A DNA stretch of 64,000 bases from UBA2033 sp035345875 (lineage in GTDB: Bacteria > Spirochaetota > Leptospiria > Leptospirales > Leptospiraceae). A program made the position numbers and the translations under genes. The notes below the pieces were generated by a model, which worked only from the letters and a program-made list of their open reading frames with translations, did not search any database and was not told the origin of the DNA. Location: positions 98,659 to 162,658 of the forward strand of contig DAORDH010000007.1 of assembly GCA_035345875.1 (NCBI GenBank), read 5' to 3'. This document shows, in pieces, positions 1-8,092 of the stretch; the first letter of the stretch is position 1; each line of letters begins with the position of its first letter.

Positions 1-29
1 TAATCGCCCCGGCGGTACTGGATGCGAAT
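1..29. repeat. Dispersed intergenic repeat, copy A
   Basis: The first 29 bases share a core (taatcgccccg ... ctggatgcgaat) with 31168-31197, allowing a few substitutions and one indel. Both copies are intergenic and richer in GC than their surroundings. The copy here is cut by the window edge. Function unknown; probably one of this genome's small dispersed elements. Confidence 0.5.
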
Positions 30-103
30 AGCATCGGGTGGAATTCGGGGGTGACCAAGAGAAACATATCTTACATCGAACTCACGTTAAATTATCATAT
101 AGT

Positions 104-142
104 TTTATCGGTGTCCTCGGTGTTTATCGGTGGTAATCTTTT
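104..142. repeat. Dispersed tcggtggtaatc repeat, copy A
   Basis: Contains tttatcggtg followed by tttatcggtggtaatctttt. A shorter version lies at 22049-22078. Both sit in gene-free DNA at gene ends. It resembles the short degenerate intergenic motifs scattered in many bacterial genomes. No function can be read from it. Confidence 0.45.
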
Positions 143-166
143 AAATCTTTTTACAATGAATTCGAG

Positions 167-1834
167 TTACTTACGAATAAAAGGAATGCTAACAGTAACA
201 GTTGTCCCTTCATGCATTTTAGAAATTACATCAATACGTCCATTGTGTTTTTGAATGATTCCATAGGAAATGGACATGCCGAGCCCTGTCCCCTGCCCGA
301 CTAATTTTGTTGTGAAGAATGGTTCAAAGATTCTTTGTAAAACATCTTCTGACATTCCACATCCATTGTCTTCAATCACCACTTGTAATTCGTCTGATTC
401 TTCATTTTCTTGTAAGGTTAATTTTATTTTGCCGCTAAACTGTTCTAAGGTATCAATTTGCTTTTGTAATATAGCATGACAGGCATTGATTAATATATTC
501 AAAAACACCTGACCAAGTTGCGCGGGATAACATTCTATTTTTCTCTTCACAAGGTAATGAGAGGTAATCTTAATCGATCTTTTGTATTGAGTTTTTACAA
601 TTCTAAGAGTTGAGTCTAGAACTTCACAGAGGTCTGCTTCTTTTTTTTCTGCTTCATCGAGCCTTGAAAAAGATCTTAGATCCTGAACAATCGTTCTTAT
701 TCTTTCACTTCCTTCTAGTATATTCGAAAGTGATTTTTGGAATTTAGAAAAGTTTTCTTCAAAGTATTGAATAATTTCATCTTCACTTCCTGCCATAAGA
801 GAAATGACTTCTTTTCTAAACTTATCAATATCTCTTTCTAAAGCTCTAGAACTAAGTGATATATAATTAGTTGGATTATTCACCTCATGAGCAACTCCTG
901 CTACTAACGTTCCAAGTCCTGCCATTTTTTCTGCTTGAACGAGTTGTGCTTGTGTTGCTTTTAATTGAGTATGTTGTTCTTCTAATTGAGCCAGGGTCTT
1001 TTTTAATTTTTCTTCTGCTAGTTTATGCTTAGTGATATCAGTAGAAATCCCACTCAGCGCATAGATTGTTCCATCTTCTCTATACATAGGAAGCTTGACA
1101 GATAAAAATACATTGGTTGTTCCATTGAGTCCTGTATTGACTTCCTCTTCTTCAATACGTTGCCCCTTTTCGATAATCAATCTATCATTTTTGCGAATAT
1201 TAATGGCAGTCGGATAATCAAAAAAATCAAAATCATCTTTATTGATAATATCCTCCATTGTCTCTCCAAACAAATCTCTTACTTTCTTATTTGCATATTG
1301 GTAACGATAGTGACTATCCTTAATATAGATATATGCTTCCACACTATCTAAAATAGTTGCGAGTCGATTCTCTTTCTCCAAAAGTTCATTTTCAATGAGA
1401 TGTTGGACTTTCATGTCTACTTCCCATTCTGCGTTTTTCTTTTTTAGATGAGACATGTCACGGCTAATATGAATGAGCCGTTCTACTCTAAAAACCACTT
1501 CTTCTTCGCGAAGCGGTTTCAGCAAGATATCAAAAATGAGATCAGACTCCATTGAAAATAAATTCTGAGAGAGAAACAATACAGGTATTTCTTTCTCTTT
1601 TAATTTTTTATAATTTTCACTCGATAGGAAATTTTCTCGATCCACCTCTTCCACAATCACTAGATCGATTGGATTGAGCTTAGGCGGAAATTGCAAGGAA
1701 GCAAAAGGAATCTTTTCCTCGATTGCATAACCTTTTTCTAATATTTTTTTTACAAGAAATTCTTTTGATACAAGATCTTTGTCTAAAATGAGTATTTTTT
1801 TTAAACCAGACTTGTTTTTACTTTTGTGAGGCAT
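167..1834 (-). CDS. PAS-domain histidine kinase with N-terminal pseudo-receiver
   Basis: Cytoplasmic sensor kinase of 555 aa with no membrane segment. Residues about 12-120 look like a receiver fold, but the usual phospho-Asp position reads VIVEEVD, with Glu62, so it is probably a non-phosphorylatable receiver. A coiled coil (125-155) leads to a PAS domain (about 155-270, ending SGISTDITKHKLAEE), another coiled coil, and the kinase core. H box AHEVNNP (His316), N box LNILINACHAI, G1 DNGCGM (489-494), F box FEPFFTTK and G2 GQGTGLGM (513-520) are all intact, so it should be active. It lies 13 bp after the REC-GGDEF gene in the same direction and is probably co-transcribed, so it may phosphorylate that regulator. 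The input signal is unknown. Confidence 0.9.
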   Translation of the reverse strand: MPHKSKNKSGLKKILILDKDLVSKEFLVKKILEKGYAIEEKIPFASLQFPPKLNPIDLVIVEEVDRENFLSSENYKKLKEKEIPVLFLSQNLFSMESDLIFDILLKPLREEEVVFRVERLIHISRDMSHLKKKNAEWEVDMKVQHLIENELLEKENRLATILDSVEAYIYIKDSHYRYQYANKKVRDLFGETMEDIINKDDFDFFDYPTAINIRKNDRLIIEKGQRIEEEEVNTGLNGTTNVFLSVKLPMYREDGTIYALSGISTDITKHKLAEEKLKKTLAQLEEQHTQLKATQAQLVQAEKMAGLGTLVAGVAHEVNNPTNYISLSSRALERDIDKFRKEVISLMAGSEDEIIQYFEENFSKFQKSLSNILEGSERIRTIVQDLRSFSRLDEAEKKEADLCEVLDSTLRIVKTQYKRSIKITSHYLVKRKIECYPAQLGQVFLNILINACHAILQKQIDTLEQFSGKIKLTLQENEESDELQVVIEDNGCGMSEDVLQRIFEPFFTTKLVGQGTGLGMSISYGIIQKHNGRIDVISKMHEGTTVTVSIPFIRK

Positions 1835-1847
1835 TACACCAATCTAT

Positions 1848-2969
1848 TTAACCTTTAAACCAGATTTGATTTCTACCATTTTGTTTTGCTTTGTATAGAT
1901 TTGCATCTGCATTTAAAATAAGTTCTTTCCAGAGAGATTTATCCTGCGGCATAGTTGTGAATACGCCAACACTGATTGTGACGATAGACGCTGTATCCGA
2001 CTTCTCATGAGGGACTGCTTCTTTAGTAATCGTTTGAATCAAATTGTCTGCAATTTGAATCGCTTCCTCTTGTGTTGTATGAGGAAGTACACAACAAAAT
2101 TCCTCTCCCCCATAGCGAGCGGCAAGATCTGTTTTCCTCATATTTTTCTTGATTGATTCTGCAACAATTTTGATACATTTATCTCCCATCGCATGTCCAT
2201 AGAAATCATTGTATTTTTTAAAATGATCTATATCTAGCATTAGAACTGAAATCTTTTTATCCTTGCGAATTGCTTTATCGCATTCTTCTTGTGTGAAAGA
2301 TTCCAACCATCTACGATTTGCAAGACCTGTGAGTGGATCAGTGATAGAAAGAACCTCTAACTCATTTACAAGTGTGTCTTGGAAATTAGACAAATATTCT
2401 AGCTCTTCTTTTTGTCTTTGTAGAGTGCGCATTGATTCTTCTAGTTGTTCTGTTCTCTCTCTTACCAATTGCTCTAGGTTCTCATTCATCTCTTTTAATT
2501 TTTCTATGAGAACTATATTTTGTTTTTCTAATTCATATGCCTCTAACGCACGCTGAATCGAAACAAGTAAATCTTTAGGCTCAATTGGTTTTGTATGAAA
2601 TTTATAAACCTGACCTTCATTAATAGAATCAATGATATCATTGATATCAGTAAAACCTGTTAAAATCATACGAACGGTCTTCGGAATGATTGGAATCGTT
2701 TGCTTTAAAAACTCTACTCCTGTCATGCCAGGCATTCTTTGATCGGAAATTATTAGATTGATTCGACTTGGGTCAGCTTGGCTTTTGATAAAAGCAAGCG
2801 CTTCCATGCCTGTATACGCCTTTATGATATTGTATTTATCCTCTAGAATCATATTGAGCGCTTCTATGTTTGCCGGTTCATCATCCACGAGTAAAACAGT
2901 GTATTTTTTTTCTGTATGGTTTTTCTCTTGGATTTCTTTTAGTTTTTCTTTATCAATTACTAGTTTCAT
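1848..2969 (-). CDS. Response regulator with GGDEF diguanylate cyclase output
   Basis: Protein of 373 aa. REC domain (about 22-145) has the acidic pair VDDE and phospho-Asp76 in ISDQRMPG. A coiled coil (150-205) joins it to a GGDEF domain that starts at DPLTGLANRR. The active site is GGEEF (287-291), an accepted functional variant. An inhibitory I-site RKTD (278-281) stands five residues before it. It should therefore make cyclic di-GMP when phosphorylated and be subject to product inhibition. First gene of a two-gene operon with the PAS kinase, its likely partner. Confidence 0.92.
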   Translation of the reverse strand: MKLVIDKEKLKEIQEKNHTEKKYTVLLVDDEPANIEALNMILEDKYNIIKAYTGMEALAFIKSQADPSRINLIISDQRMPGMTGVEFLKQTIPIIPKTVRMILTGFTDINDIIDSINEGQVYKFHTKPIEPKDLLVSIQRALEAYELEKQNIVLIEKLKEMNENLEQLVRERTEQLEESMRTLQRQKEELEYLSNFQDTLVNELEVLSITDPLTGLANRRWLESFTQEECDKAIRKDKKISVLMLDIDHFKKYNDFYGHAMGDKCIKIVAESIKKNMRKTDLAARYGGEEFCCVLPHTTQEEAIQIADNLIQTITKEAVPHEKSDTASIVTISVGVFTTMPQDKSLWKELILNADANLYKAKQNGRNQIWFKG

Positions 2970-3152
2970 TTATATTTCCTAGATTTCTACTGGCATTCAA
3001 GAGGTCAAAGAGCTCATTGATTTTGCAAACGGAACGTAATGAGCAGATTCCAAAATACAATTGTGAATGAAAACCCTAATACTTAACGACTAGAAAAAAA
3101 TTGCTCAATCTATCCTAAGAAGTCAATATTTTTTTAGAAGCGGTCGGTAACT

Positions 3153-4268
3153 CTAACAGAAATATTTTGCTAAAATTTCTTGTATTGCAGAGCAAAGGCT
3201 TTGAATTTCTTTCTCTGTAGTAAAAATACCCGTCGAAATTCGCACTGTTTGATTCGCTTCTTCCTTAGAAATCCCCATTGCAACAAGAACAGAACTCGGT
3301 TCCCATGAGCCTGCATGGCAGGCGGAACCTCTTGAAACTCCAAATCCCCGCTTGTCTAACTCAATTACTAATTTTTCATTCGAGATAGGAAGCGTTATAC
3401 AACTGGTGTTCGAAAGTCTCTCTGCTTTTTCCCCAACCACTTTTGCACCCAACGACTTCAAACGAGATTCTAGAATTTTTTGATTCTCTCTTTGGAGATT
3501 CAGATACTCTTTTTGATTTTCTTTGATCAGTGAAATAGCCTTTGCAAAAGAGAGAATACCTAAAAGATTTTCGGTTCCGGGTCTTATTCCCTTCTCTTGG
3601 TCTCCTCCTCTAAAGATAGGCACTGGCTTACTACGATAGGCGACCGCTGAGACTCCTTTCATTCCGTAAACTTTATGAGAAGAGAAAGAAAAAGAATCTG
3701 CATCTATCTCTGAAAAATTAAATTTCATTTTTCCTGGAGCTTGGATTGCATCACAGTGTAGATAAACTCCAAATTGATCTGTAATCTCCCTTACTTTTTT
3801 TAAAGGCTGAATCACACCTGTTTCATTGTTTGCAAGCATTACCGCAACTAGAACTGTTTCTTCATTGCAATGCTCTTCTAGAAATTCCAAATCAATTCTA
3901 CCATTTTGATCTACCGGTATCCATCTCACTAGATATCCTTTTTCTTTTAAGAGAGTTTTTAAATTATATATGCTAGGATGCTCTATCGCTGAAAGTAAAA
4001 CTTGCATTCCCTCTTCTGCTTCTTCCTGCAATAAAAAATTGAAAGCTAGAAAATTTGCCTCTGTTCCTGTCGAAGTAAATGCAAGTTTGTAAATTTCTAA
4101 ATCTAAATCTTCTAGAATTTCTCTTCTTGCTCTTTCGAGTGCTTCTCTCGCCTGTCGTCCTGCAGTATGCACCGCAGAAGGATTTGCATAAAGATCCAAC
4201 CACTCTGGAATTAACTTTTTGATTTCAGGATGAATCGGCGTTGTAGCATTGTAATCAAAGTAAATCAT
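3153..4268 (-). CDS. Cysteine desulfurase (SspA/DndA/IscS-like)
   Basis: PLP-dependent class V aminotransferase-fold enzyme of 371 aa that takes sulfur from L-cysteine and holds it as a persulfide. Seen: opening YFDYNATTP, His97 (AIEHPS), HCDAIQ with Asp173, PLP lysine Lys199 in SFSSHKVYG, and catalytic Cys317 in SRGSACHAGSWEPS. Length is normal. It starts 6 bp after the DUF4007 gene, so the two are probably translationally coupled. In Ssp and Dnd DNA-phosphorothioation systems the desulfurase (SspA, DndA) supplies sulfur and is often encoded beside the modification genes. No IscU or IscR neighbour is present, which argues against a general iron-sulfur role. General desulfurase activity is certain; the phosphorothioation assignment is inference. 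Confidence 0.93.
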   Translation of the reverse strand: MIYFDYNATTPIHPEIKKLIPEWLDLYANPSAVHTAGRQAREALERARREILEDLDLEIYKLAFTSTGTEANFLAFNFLLQEEAEEGMQVLLSAIEHPSIYNLKTLLKEKGYLVRWIPVDQNGRIDLEFLEEHCNEETVLVAVMLANNETGVIQPLKKVREITDQFGVYLHCDAIQAPGKMKFNFSEIDADSFSFSSHKVYGMKGVSAVAYRSKPVPIFRGGDQEKGIRPGTENLLGILSFAKAISLIKENQKEYLNLQRENQKILESRLKSLGAKVVGEKAERLSNTSCITLPISNEKLVIELDKRGFGVSRGSACHAGSWEPSSVLVAMGISKEEANQTVRISTGIFTTEKEIQSLCSAIQEILAKYFC

Positions 4269-4274
4269 TGGTGA

Positions 4275-5183
4275 TTAATCCAAATAGTTATCCTGTCTCT
4301 CGATAGAATAAATATCAGAAAGTAGGTCTTGTTTTGTGAGAGAATTCAGTTGCATTGTTTTCATTCCAGCTGTGCGGGAGAGTTTAAACTTCTTTGCAAT
4401 CTTGGGTGTTACTCTTTCCATTATTTCATAAAAATAATCAATGTCTATTTTGAAAACGCGGAGAGGTGATTCTGGAATATTTCGAATGTTTTCTAGATCA
4501 AGAGATTCTGAATTGGAAAAGAATCGATCTCTAAACATAAGCATACAATACAAAACAATATGTGGATCAATGGCTGGGTTTGCATTTCGTGTATAACGTT
4601 TATAATGTGGGTTGTAGGAAAGTATTCCAAGATTTGCAAATTGTGAGGGATAAAATAAATCTTTATTCTCCTCCTTTGCATACATTCCGGTTAGAACTTG
4701 ATAGTCATTTTCTAATGACTTCTCAGAATAATTTTGTTTAATATCTAAACTTTCAATCCATTCTTTATAGGAACGAATAAACGTCTCTTTATCAAATGTA
4801 ACTAAATCAGAATGAGTAAAAAACCAATACCAAGTTGTAGGTGGATTTTCCGATCCAATCAATTGATAGTGTAGTATCCAACTTGTAGCTAGTTTATCTA
4901 AATAACGATCTCGTTTCAAAATAGGAGAAATAAAATCACTAGGAGAATCTTTTTCTAAAAGCCCGAATGCATTTACCCAATGCCGAATCGACTTGACCAT
5001 GTTAATTCCAACACCCATATAGTCTGTCGGATACTCGTCATTAGCCTCTTCTGATTCTTTAAAAAATTCATTGACTCTTCTTGTATTTTTCGCATGGATT
5101 TTTGCTGCTTTTTCATTCATCCCTTTATAGAGCCAATGCTCTCTGGGATAAAAAGTTTCATGTCCTGCTAGTTTTAATTTCAT
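4275..5183 (-). CDS. DUF4007 family protein, SspB-like
   Basis: Protein of 302 aa opening with the DUF4007 hallmark GHETFYPREHWLYKG. It has no membrane segment and is rich in aromatic residues. From memory, DUF4007 is the family of SspB, the DNA-nicking component of the SspABCD single-strand phosphorothioation system, and it recurs beside PAPS-reductase-like and desulfurase genes. Downstream is the desulfurase, 6 bp away. Upstream, a DUF4143 ATPase stops 1 bp before this start (TAA, one base, ATG), so this gene probably depends on read-through from that ATPase. No catalytic residues can be assigned by eye. Confidence 0.75.
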   Translation of the reverse strand: MKLKLAGHETFYPREHWLYKGMNEKAAKIHAKNTRRVNEFFKESEEANDEYPTDYMGVGINMVKSIRHWVNAFGLLEKDSPSDFISPILKRDRYLDKLATSWILHYQLIGSENPPTTWYWFFTHSDLVTFDKETFIRSYKEWIESLDIKQNYSEKSLENDYQVLTGMYAKEENKDLFYPSQFANLGILSYNPHYKRYTRNANPAIDPHIVLYCMLMFRDRFFSNSESLDLENIRNIPESPLRVFKIDIDYFYEIMERVTPKIAKKFKLSRTAGMKTMQLNSLTKQDLLSDIYSIERQDNYLD

Positions 5184-5184
5184 T

Positions 5185-6336
5185 TTAATACTTCTCCAAA
5201 AAAGTCTTTAATCCAGATACAGATACATTTTTTTCAATTGGGTAGCTATCTTGGATTGGGCAAATAATAAATGCTTCATCGATTTCTAAATCCTGAAGAG
5301 AAATCCAAAATCCTTTTTCTACTTTTGGGGCAGTAGAAATTTTAAACTCAACTGCAATTTTTCTTTGTCCTTTCGTAAGAATTAAATCGATTTCATTTCC
5401 ACTGCTTGTTCTATAATAATTCAATTCATATCCTTTATAAACTGCATGGATATTTTCTATACAATAAGATTCCCAAGAACTACCACAGATTGGATGACCT
5501 AAAAGCTCATTAAAAGATTCAATCTTTAACATAGAATGTAGCACCCCAGAATCTCTGAAATAAATTTTTGGAGATTTTACAGTCCTTTTTTTCAGATTTG
5601 TAAAATAGGGTTCTAGACTTCGCAAGAAAAAAGTTTGCTCAAAAATATCTATATAATGGGAAATTGTATTGTGAGAAACTCCTAGAGATGCGGCTAACTT
5701 TGATTTACCTACAACTTGTCCATTTGAATGAGCCATCATTGTTAAAAATCGAGTCAATTGCAACGAAGTTGTTTTAATCCCAAATTGAAAAAGATCTCGC
5801 TCAATGAATGTTTTTAGAAAATTCTCCCTCCATAGATTAGAACCTGAATCTTCTTTTAAATAGCTGAGCGGAAATCCACCTTTCCACCAATGCTCTTCTA
5901 ATTTAAAATCAGTTTGCCCACTTACTTCTAAAATAGTAAAGGGAGTCAGATATTCAAATGCTATTCTTCCTGCAAGCGACTCAGAACTTTGCTTTAAGAG
6001 TTCCGGAGAAGCGGAGCCTAAGATAAGAATCTGTGCATTTTTTTTATTTTTATCTACAATGCTACGAAGCACTGGAAATAATTCAGGTGTATGTTGAATT
6101 TCATCTAAACAAACCAAACGATTCGCATTCGACTCGAAGAAAAGCTCAGGATTTTGGAGACGAGCCAAATCCGTTGTAGATTCCAAATCTAGATAGATCG
6201 AATTTGGGAATCTACCTAAAATCTCCTTCGCAAGAGTCGATTTTCCTGATTGCCTAGGTCCTAAAATCGCTACAACTGGAAAATTTTCCAATGCAAATAC
6301 AATTGATTTTTCAGCCTTTCTTGGATAAGTTTGCAT
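5185..6336 (-). CDS. AAA ATPase with C-terminal DUF4143 domain
   Basis: Protein of 383 aa. P-loop GPRQSGKS (26-33), Walker B LVCLDEI (74-80), a winged-helix-like middle (NGQVVGKSKLAASLGVSHNT) and a C-terminal DUF4143 region with a PD-(D/E)XK-like signature (NEIDLIL then VEFK, about 315-335). The family is common in bacteria and archaea, often in accessory DNA; its role is poorly known. A perfect 9-bp inverted repeat abuts the start codon (6337-6357), suggesting repression and possibly a leaderless or very short-leader message. It is the first gene of a run with the DUF4007 and desulfurase genes, which may make it either a passenger or a controller of that pair. Confidence 0.88.
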   Translation of the reverse strand: MQTYPRKAEKSIVFALENFPVVAILGPRQSGKSTLAKEILGRFPNSIYLDLESTTDLARLQNPELFFESNANRLVCLDEIQHTPELFPVLRSIVDKNKKNAQILILGSASPELLKQSSESLAGRIAFEYLTPFTILEVSGQTDFKLEEHWWKGGFPLSYLKEDSGSNLWRENFLKTFIERDLFQFGIKTTSLQLTRFLTMMAHSNGQVVGKSKLAASLGVSHNTISHYIDIFEQTFFLRSLEPYFTNLKKRTVKSPKIYFRDSGVLHSMLKIESFNELLGHPICGSSWESYCIENIHAVYKGYELNYYRTSSGNEIDLILTKGQRKIAVEFKISTAPKVEKGFWISLQDLEIDEAFIICPIQDSYPIEKNVSVSGLKTFLEKY

Positions 6337-6357
6337 ATTGTAAGTCGAACTTACAAT
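6337..6357. promoter_or_regulatory. Palindrome at the DUF4143 ATPase start (candidate operator)
   Basis: Perfect inverted repeat, attgtaagt - cga - acttacaat, directly next to the ATG of the ATPase at 6336. Its place suggests a transcription-factor operator controlling the ATPase and the coupled DUF4007 and desulfurase genes. No ribosome-binding site fits between it and the start. Confidence 0.55.
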
Positions 6358-6382
6358 TTACAAGGTTGTAGTCAAATGAAAA

Positions 6383-6927
6383 TTATTTTGAGAGTTCAAC
6401 ATTCACAGGGTTCCAGACACTATACTCTTTATAACGAAGAATTCTAGATTCAGGAACTGGGCAGGCAAGAATACATTTCGGTTTCCATTTTGTAAAGAGA
6501 GGTGCCACTTTGTGAAAATTTAATTTTTCCTCCGAAGGTCGTTCTGCCTTTTTTACTTCTACAAGTGTTATCTCTTTTGCACTTTCCAATAGAAAATCTA
6601 TCTCTACTCCATTCTGATCTCGGTAATAAAAAAGATTATATCCATTCTTAAAAAATCTCGTTTTTAAAATTTCAGTAAAAACAAATTTTTCCCAAATTGG
6701 ACCATTCAAAACAGAATCTTTATAGTCCGCCTCCGAGTGCACTCCTAATAAAGAACAAAGTAATCCCGTATCAGAAAAATAAAGCTTGGGAGCTTTGATC
6801 AAACGCTTTCCAAGATTATTATAATAAGGAGGAAGTAAATGAATCACTCCACTTGTCTCAAGTGCATGAATCCATTTCTTCGCAGTTACTCCAGAAATTC
6901 CTACGTCACGCGCTAGATCAGTAAATC
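6383..6927 (-). pseudogene. 5'-truncated DUF4143 ATPase
   Basis: An uninterrupted C-terminal half of a second DUF4143 ATPase. The frame continues upstream of the GTG at 6847 as DLARDVGISGVTAKKWIHAL and is cut at about 6927. It keeps the winged-helix part, LIKAPKLYFSDTGLL and the VEIDFLLE ... VEVKK nuclease-like motif. The P-loop and Walker B half is gone, so it cannot be a working ATPase. It is clearly a diverged relative of the intact gene just downstream (5185-6336). A translated 154-aa fragment remains possible but unlikely to work alone. Confidence 0.8.
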
Positions 6928-6929
6928 AC

Positions 6930-6970
6930 CATTCAGATAATCTAAAGTCTGAGTTTAGATTATCTGAATG
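6930..6970. promoter_or_regulatory. Perfect 17-bp inverted repeat
   Basis: Arms cattcagataatctaaa (6930-6946) and tttagattatctgaatg (6954-6970) around a 7-base loop. It lies exactly at the truncated end of the DUF4143 pseudogene. The intact paralogue has a palindrome at its start codon, so this is probably the old operator of the broken gene, left behind when the first half was deleted. A terminator is less likely because no T run follows. Confidence 0.55.
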
Positions 6971-7029
6971 TCAAGTTTAAATTATCTTAATGGTAAAATT
7001 TCTTTTGGATTTAGATTTTGCTCAATGCT

Positions 7030-7072
7030 TGGTTTTGTTTCACTTCTTTTAAATCACACCCGTTGCGGTTCA
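7030..7072 (-). pseudogene. Remnant of a PLD gene start
   Basis: On the minus strand this reads MNRNGCDLKE and then loses similarity. The first residues and DNA match the start of the decayed PLD gene at 10282 (MNRNGRDLKE). It marks a third ancestral copy of the PLD unit in this island. Only about 14 codons remain. Confidence 0.6.
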
Positions 7073-7109
7073 TGTGGAGTTTTTTATTCTAGTCGTGTTA
7101 GTTCGATGC

Positions 7110-7226
7110 TTATTTACGAAGTTCTTTTTTTATGTTATTGGAAATTAAATCACTGAGACCCATAACAATAAGATAGATACTGCAGGCAATGGTAATTGTA
7201 AAAACTATTAATGTATAAACACTCAT
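7110..7226 (-). CDS. Candidate 38-aa membrane protein
   Basis: ATG-started frame of 38 codons ending in TAA. The N-terminal 24 residues form one hydrophobic helix (YTLIVFTITIACSIYLIVMG), followed by a short polar, lysine-rich tail (NNIKKELRK). A purine-rich stretch (gagaagaag) precedes the ATG at a usable distance. It lies between the PLD remnant at 7072 and the hairpin at 7289. I recognise no family. It could be a small membrane toxin or effector, or a chance frame in decaying DNA. Confidence 0.45.
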   Translation of the reverse strand: MSVYTLIVFTITIACSIYLIVMGLSDLISNNIKKELRK

Positions 7227-7288
7227 AGACTTCTTCTCTCTAAAGAGTAAAACTTTTAAAAAATGTTGTCAAGGTGAAAATGTCGGCA

Positions 7289-7325
7289 TCCCTGCCTGTT
7301 TCTAGAACAAGTAGGGATTGCTATC
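7289..7325. repeat. Hairpin repeat, copy A
   Basis: The 37-base sequence tccctgcctgtttctag ... aagtagggattgctatc recurs with one change at 11067-11103. It folds as an imperfect hairpin (tccct...agggat). Each copy sits just beyond the 3' end of a gene of the 216-aa family or its remnant, so it is probably a terminator-like element carried along with that gene. Confidence 0.6.
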
Positions 7326-7345
7326 GCAAATCTAATTCAAAAATA

Positions 7346-7394
7346 CTAATCGTTAAATCCTAAAAAATCTTTTCCATTCCAACAAATAACAAAT
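7346..7394 (-). pseudogene. Remnant tail of the 216-aa protein gene
   Basis: Minus strand reads ICWNGKDFLGFND and stop, almost the same as the tail ICWNGKEFLGFND of the protein at 9009-9659. It overlaps, in another frame, the end of the DUF2442 gene, whose last residues are translated from this remnant. It records a third copy of the PLD plus 216-aa unit. Confidence 0.7.
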
Positions 7395-7689
7395 GAAGCT
7401 TAGCTAATTCTTCTCTATCTTTTACAATTACACCTTTCGTCCAGAGTTCATTTTCACTCAAATCACACTCATCATCCCAACTTATTCCATATCCGCCGGA
7501 ATCTACCTTTGCCGTTTTCAAGTAAGAAAGATTTTTTAATTTGGTAAATGATTTTTTTTCTAGCAATGGACCTATATCATATTTCTTGATAGTGTTATCT
7601 ACAAATAATACATAAATATTCTGTTTGTCGATGAAGATTTTATTGATCCTAGGAGGTTTTAATTCTGTTGGATTATTATCATTAGCCAT
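7360..7689 (-). CDS. DUF2442 protein with altered C-terminus
   Basis: Protein of 109 aa with the DUF2442 pattern: a beta-rich N-terminus (NIYVLFVDNTIKKYDIGPLL), GYGISWDDECDLSENELW. The family is small, often paired with DUF4160 and thought to be toxin-antitoxin-like. The last ~12 residues (LHLLFVGMEKIF) come from the out-of-frame tail of a 216-aa-protein remnant, so the natural stop was lost by recombination. The ATG overlaps the TAA of a short upstream frame (...NRMWETKDFIKLPELD), which looks like the leftover end of a former partner gene. Confidence 0.7.
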   Translation of the reverse strand: MANDNNPTELKPPRINKIFIDKQNIYVLFVDNTIKKYDIGPLLEKKSFTKLKNLSYLKTAKVDSGGYGISWDDECDLSENELWTKGVIVKDREELAKLHLLFVGMEKIF

Positions 7690-7779
7690 TAGTCTAGCTC
7701 CGGTAATTTAATAAAGTCTTTCGTTTCCCACATTCTATTTAGATCTGTTTGGTATTAGTTATTTAATCTTTAATTTTTT

Positions 7780-8082
7780 TTACAAATTTCCTCTTGGGTT
7801 TCTTCCATTTGCATTGTAGTAGTTTTGGATATATTCCTCTTCAATTTCTTTTGCTTTGGATCGTCCCGATATATTTGTCACCAATATGCGTGCAAAAAAT
7901 CGTATCCATTTTACAAATGTGTTCATTGCATTCACTTGTCGTTGGGCACGAGGTGAAAATCCATCAGGCGTTAATTCCTCACCCGAAATTCCATATTTTA
8001 CAACATCATTGTCAACTTTATCGATTATCTCGTAAAGATGGTGAGAGCTTTCGTTTTGATTAGAATTACCGTGTTCTGCCAT
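7780..8082 (-). CDS. Small GIY-YIG-like protein, possible toxin domain
   Basis: Protein of 100 aa with a GIY-YIG-like start (HLYEIIDKVDNDVVKYGISG), a conserved Arg in SPRAQRQVN, an acidic helix (AKEIEEEYIQNYY) and the ending NANGRNPRGN. This arrangement resembles the C-terminal nuclease toxin domains of polymorphic (RHS-type) toxins, here without the large carrier. It could be an orphan toxin tip carried by rearrangement or an independent small nuclease. No immunity gene is clear; the next gene upstream (8093-8677) ends 10 bp away and could be its partner. Family assignment is by eye. Confidence 0.55.
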   Translation of the reverse strand: MAEHGNSNQNESSHHLYEIIDKVDNDVVKYGISGEELTPDGFSPRAQRQVNAMNTFVKWIRFFARILVTNISGRSKAKEIEEEYIQNYYNANGRNPRGNL

Positions 8083-8092
8083 TTGTTAACTA

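Noticed and set aside
3153..4268. Housekeeping IscS role for the desulfurase
   Set aside because: No iscU, iscR, suf or tRNA-thiolation gene is adjacent; the coupled partner is DUF4007. A dual role cannot be excluded.
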